Below are positions 20,497 through 21,593 of a stretch of 21,593 nt of DNA, piece after piece. The notes under the pieces were generated by a model that searched no databases, had not been told where the DNA came from, and saw nothing but the letters and a program-made list of their open reading frames with translations. A program made the translations under genes and the position numbers. The DNA lies in NCBI GenBank assembly GCA_018714545.1, contig DVNG01000088.1, forward strand, positions 1 through 21,593, read 5' to 3'. The number at the start of each line of letters is the position of its first letter. Position 1 is the stretch's first letter. This DNA is from Limousia pullorum (GTDB lineage Bacteria; Bacillota; Clostridia; Oscillospirales; Acutalibacteraceae).

Positions 20497-21593
20497 ATGA
20501 GAGATTTAGCCGATATCAGAAAAGAAATTGACGGAATTGACAAAGAGCTTATCGAGCTTTTCAAAAAAAGAATGGACTGCGCCAAGGCTGTAGGGGAGTA
20601 CAAGAAAGCAAACAACGTCCCCATACTCAATCAGAAACGTGAGGACGAAATTCTTGACGAGGTTCAGAAAAAGGGCGGAGAGTACGGCCACTATGCCAGA
20701 CTTCTTTATGCCAATATTATGGAGCTTTCCCGTGCGTTACAGCACAACATTGTGGGAAGCGGAGAAGCCATGCGCAGAACAATAACCGAAGCTGTAAAGG
20801 TACTGCCGGAAAAAAATCTGAAAATCGCCTGCCAGGGAATCAAAGGAGCAAACTCCCACGAGGCGGCTACAGAGATTTTCCCGCTTTGTCAGCCGGTGTT
20901 CTATAAAAAATGGTCTGACGTTTTTGCGGCGGTGGACAAGGGAGAAGCGGACTTTGGTGTACTTCCCGTTGAAAACTCCACAGCCGGTTCTGTTTCCGAT
21001 GTTTACGACCTTATTCTTAAAAACAGATTTTATATCGTAAGGGAAAAACAGCTGAAAATAAACCACTGTCTCTGCGGAATTAAGCAGAGCAGTCTTGAGG
21101 ATATAGAGCAGGTTTGGTCACATCCTCAGGCTCTTTCACAGTGTTCGGAGTTTATAGCCGAAAACAACATGAAAGCCGTTCCATGTTCCAACACAGCGGT
21201 GGCGGCAAAGGAAATTTTTGAAGAAAAAAGAATAAACTGCGCCGCAATCTGTTCAGAAAGTGCGGCGGAGGAATACGGACTGAAGATATTAAAGAGAGAT
21301 TTCCAAAACAGCAAGGGCAACACAACAAGATTTATCGTGATTTCCAAAAAGCTTTACATTCCGGAAAATGCCGATAAAATAAGCTTGTGTTTCAGCCTGC
21401 CTCACGTTACAGGTTCTCTTTATACTGTGCTTTGCAGATTTAATTCCAGCGGTCTTAACCTTACAAAAATAGAGTCAAGACCAATGCCCGACCATAAATT
21501 TGAATATCTTTTCTATTTGGATTTTACAGGCAACGTATACAACGACGACGTATTAAACCTGCTTTGCGCCCTGTCCGAAGAGCTTCCGGAGTT
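20497..21593 (+). CDS. pheA: bifunctional chorismate mutase / prephenate dehydratase (3' end beyond window)
   Basis: Makes phenylpyruvate from chorismate via prephenate, the Phe branch. 365 codons are visible without a stop; the family usually ends near 375-385, so only a short tail is missing. The AroQ-type mutase domain covers about residues 1-85 (Arg8, Arg25, Lys36/37, Glu51, Gln82 in the expected places). The dehydratase domain follows with VLPVENSTAGSV (155-166), SHPQALSQC (208-216) and the hallmark TTRF (276-279). The ACT domain has GSLYTVLCRF (306-315) and ESRP (326-329), the Phe-binding feedback motifs. The usual FQGxxGAYS string reads CQGIKGANS here. GGGAG at 20482-20486 is the ribosome site. 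It is the last visible gene of the aro operon. Confidence 0.96.
   Translation, partial: MRDLADIRKEIDGIDKELIELFKKRMDCAKAVGEYKKANNVPILNQKREDEILDEVQKKGGEYGHYARLLYANIMELSRALQHNIVGSGEAMRRTITEAVKVLPEKNLKIACQGIKGANSHEAATEIFPLCQPVFYKKWSDVFAAVDKGEADFGVLPVENSTAGSVSDVYDLILKNRFYIVREKQLKINHCLCGIKQSSLEDIEQVWSHPQALSQCSEFIAENNMKAVPCSNTAVAAKEIFEEKRINCAAICSESAAEEYGLKILKRDFQNSKGNTTRFIVISKKLYIPENADKISLCFSLPHVTGSLYTVLCRFNSSGLNLTKIESRPMPDHKFEYLFYLDFTGNVYNDDVLNLLCALSEELPE

Noticed and set aside
1..21593. CRISPR array, prophage, transposon, toxin-antitoxin or defence island
   Set aside because: No regularly spaced repeats, integrase, transposase or recognisable defence genes are present. Nearly all coding sequence is core metabolism, information processing or sporulation.

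Overview
This 21.6-kb window is chromosomal DNA that most resembles a spore-forming anaerobic Firmicute of class Clostridia. The evidence is a spoIIAA-spoIIAB-sigF sporulation operon, a short clostridial 2[4Fe-4S] ferredoxin, the Bacillus/Clostridium gene order holB-yaaT-trmN6-rsmI, AGGAGG-type ribosome sites, and moderate-to-low GC with many AGA arginine codons. I do not assign a genus. I see no tRNA or rRNA genes, CRISPR array, transposase, integrase or phage gene, and no gene-free stretch above 300 bases. The longest gap is about 274 bases, between acpP and aroE.

Layout. (1) 1-1400: proA (proline synthesis), bracketed by mirrored palindromic hairpins. A 31-base element upstream recurs as its exact reverse complement downstream. 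(2) 1447-2626, minus strand: three small Asn/Gln-rich proteins of unknown function, two of which carry NP/DP helical motifs resembling STI1 domains. (3) 2685-8243, plus strand: a YfcE-type phosphodiesterase, then, from a perfect consensus promoter, holB and yaaT. A ferredoxin with its own strong promoter and terminator follows, then trmN6, rsmI and folC. (4) 8329-9744: spoIIAA-spoIIAB-sigF, translationally coupled, directly after a 16-20-bp terminator-like hairpin. (5) 9836-10510: an orphan gene with its own promoter and terminator. It may be a diverged relative of alkyladenine DNA glycosylase. (6) 10556-13382, minus strand: metA (with the acetyl-CoA-type residue Glu111), proS (short form without editing insert) and acpP. 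(7) 13657 to the right edge, plus strand: an aromatic amino-acid operon in the order aroE-aroK-aroF-tyrA-aroB-aroA-aroC-pheA, with pheA cut by the window edge.

The aro operon encodes every step from PEP plus erythrose-4-phosphate to prephenate and on to the Phe and Tyr precursors, except 3-dehydroquinate dehydratase. Feedback control appears to sit in the N-terminal domain of the DAHP synthase and the ACT domain of PheA, because TyrA has no ACT domain. The gap before aroF holds a terminator-like hairpin, two mutually exclusive hairpins and a 29-codon Phe/Tyr-containing ORF, a possible attenuation leader.

Most of the window is housekeeping sequence. The items I think most worth checking are the AAG-like orphan (9836-10510), the STI1-like cluster (1447-2626), the aroF leader (15082-15187), the hairpin at the spoIIA promoter position (8265-8310), the acpP/aroE intergenic structure (13430-13494) and the mirrored repeats around proA.
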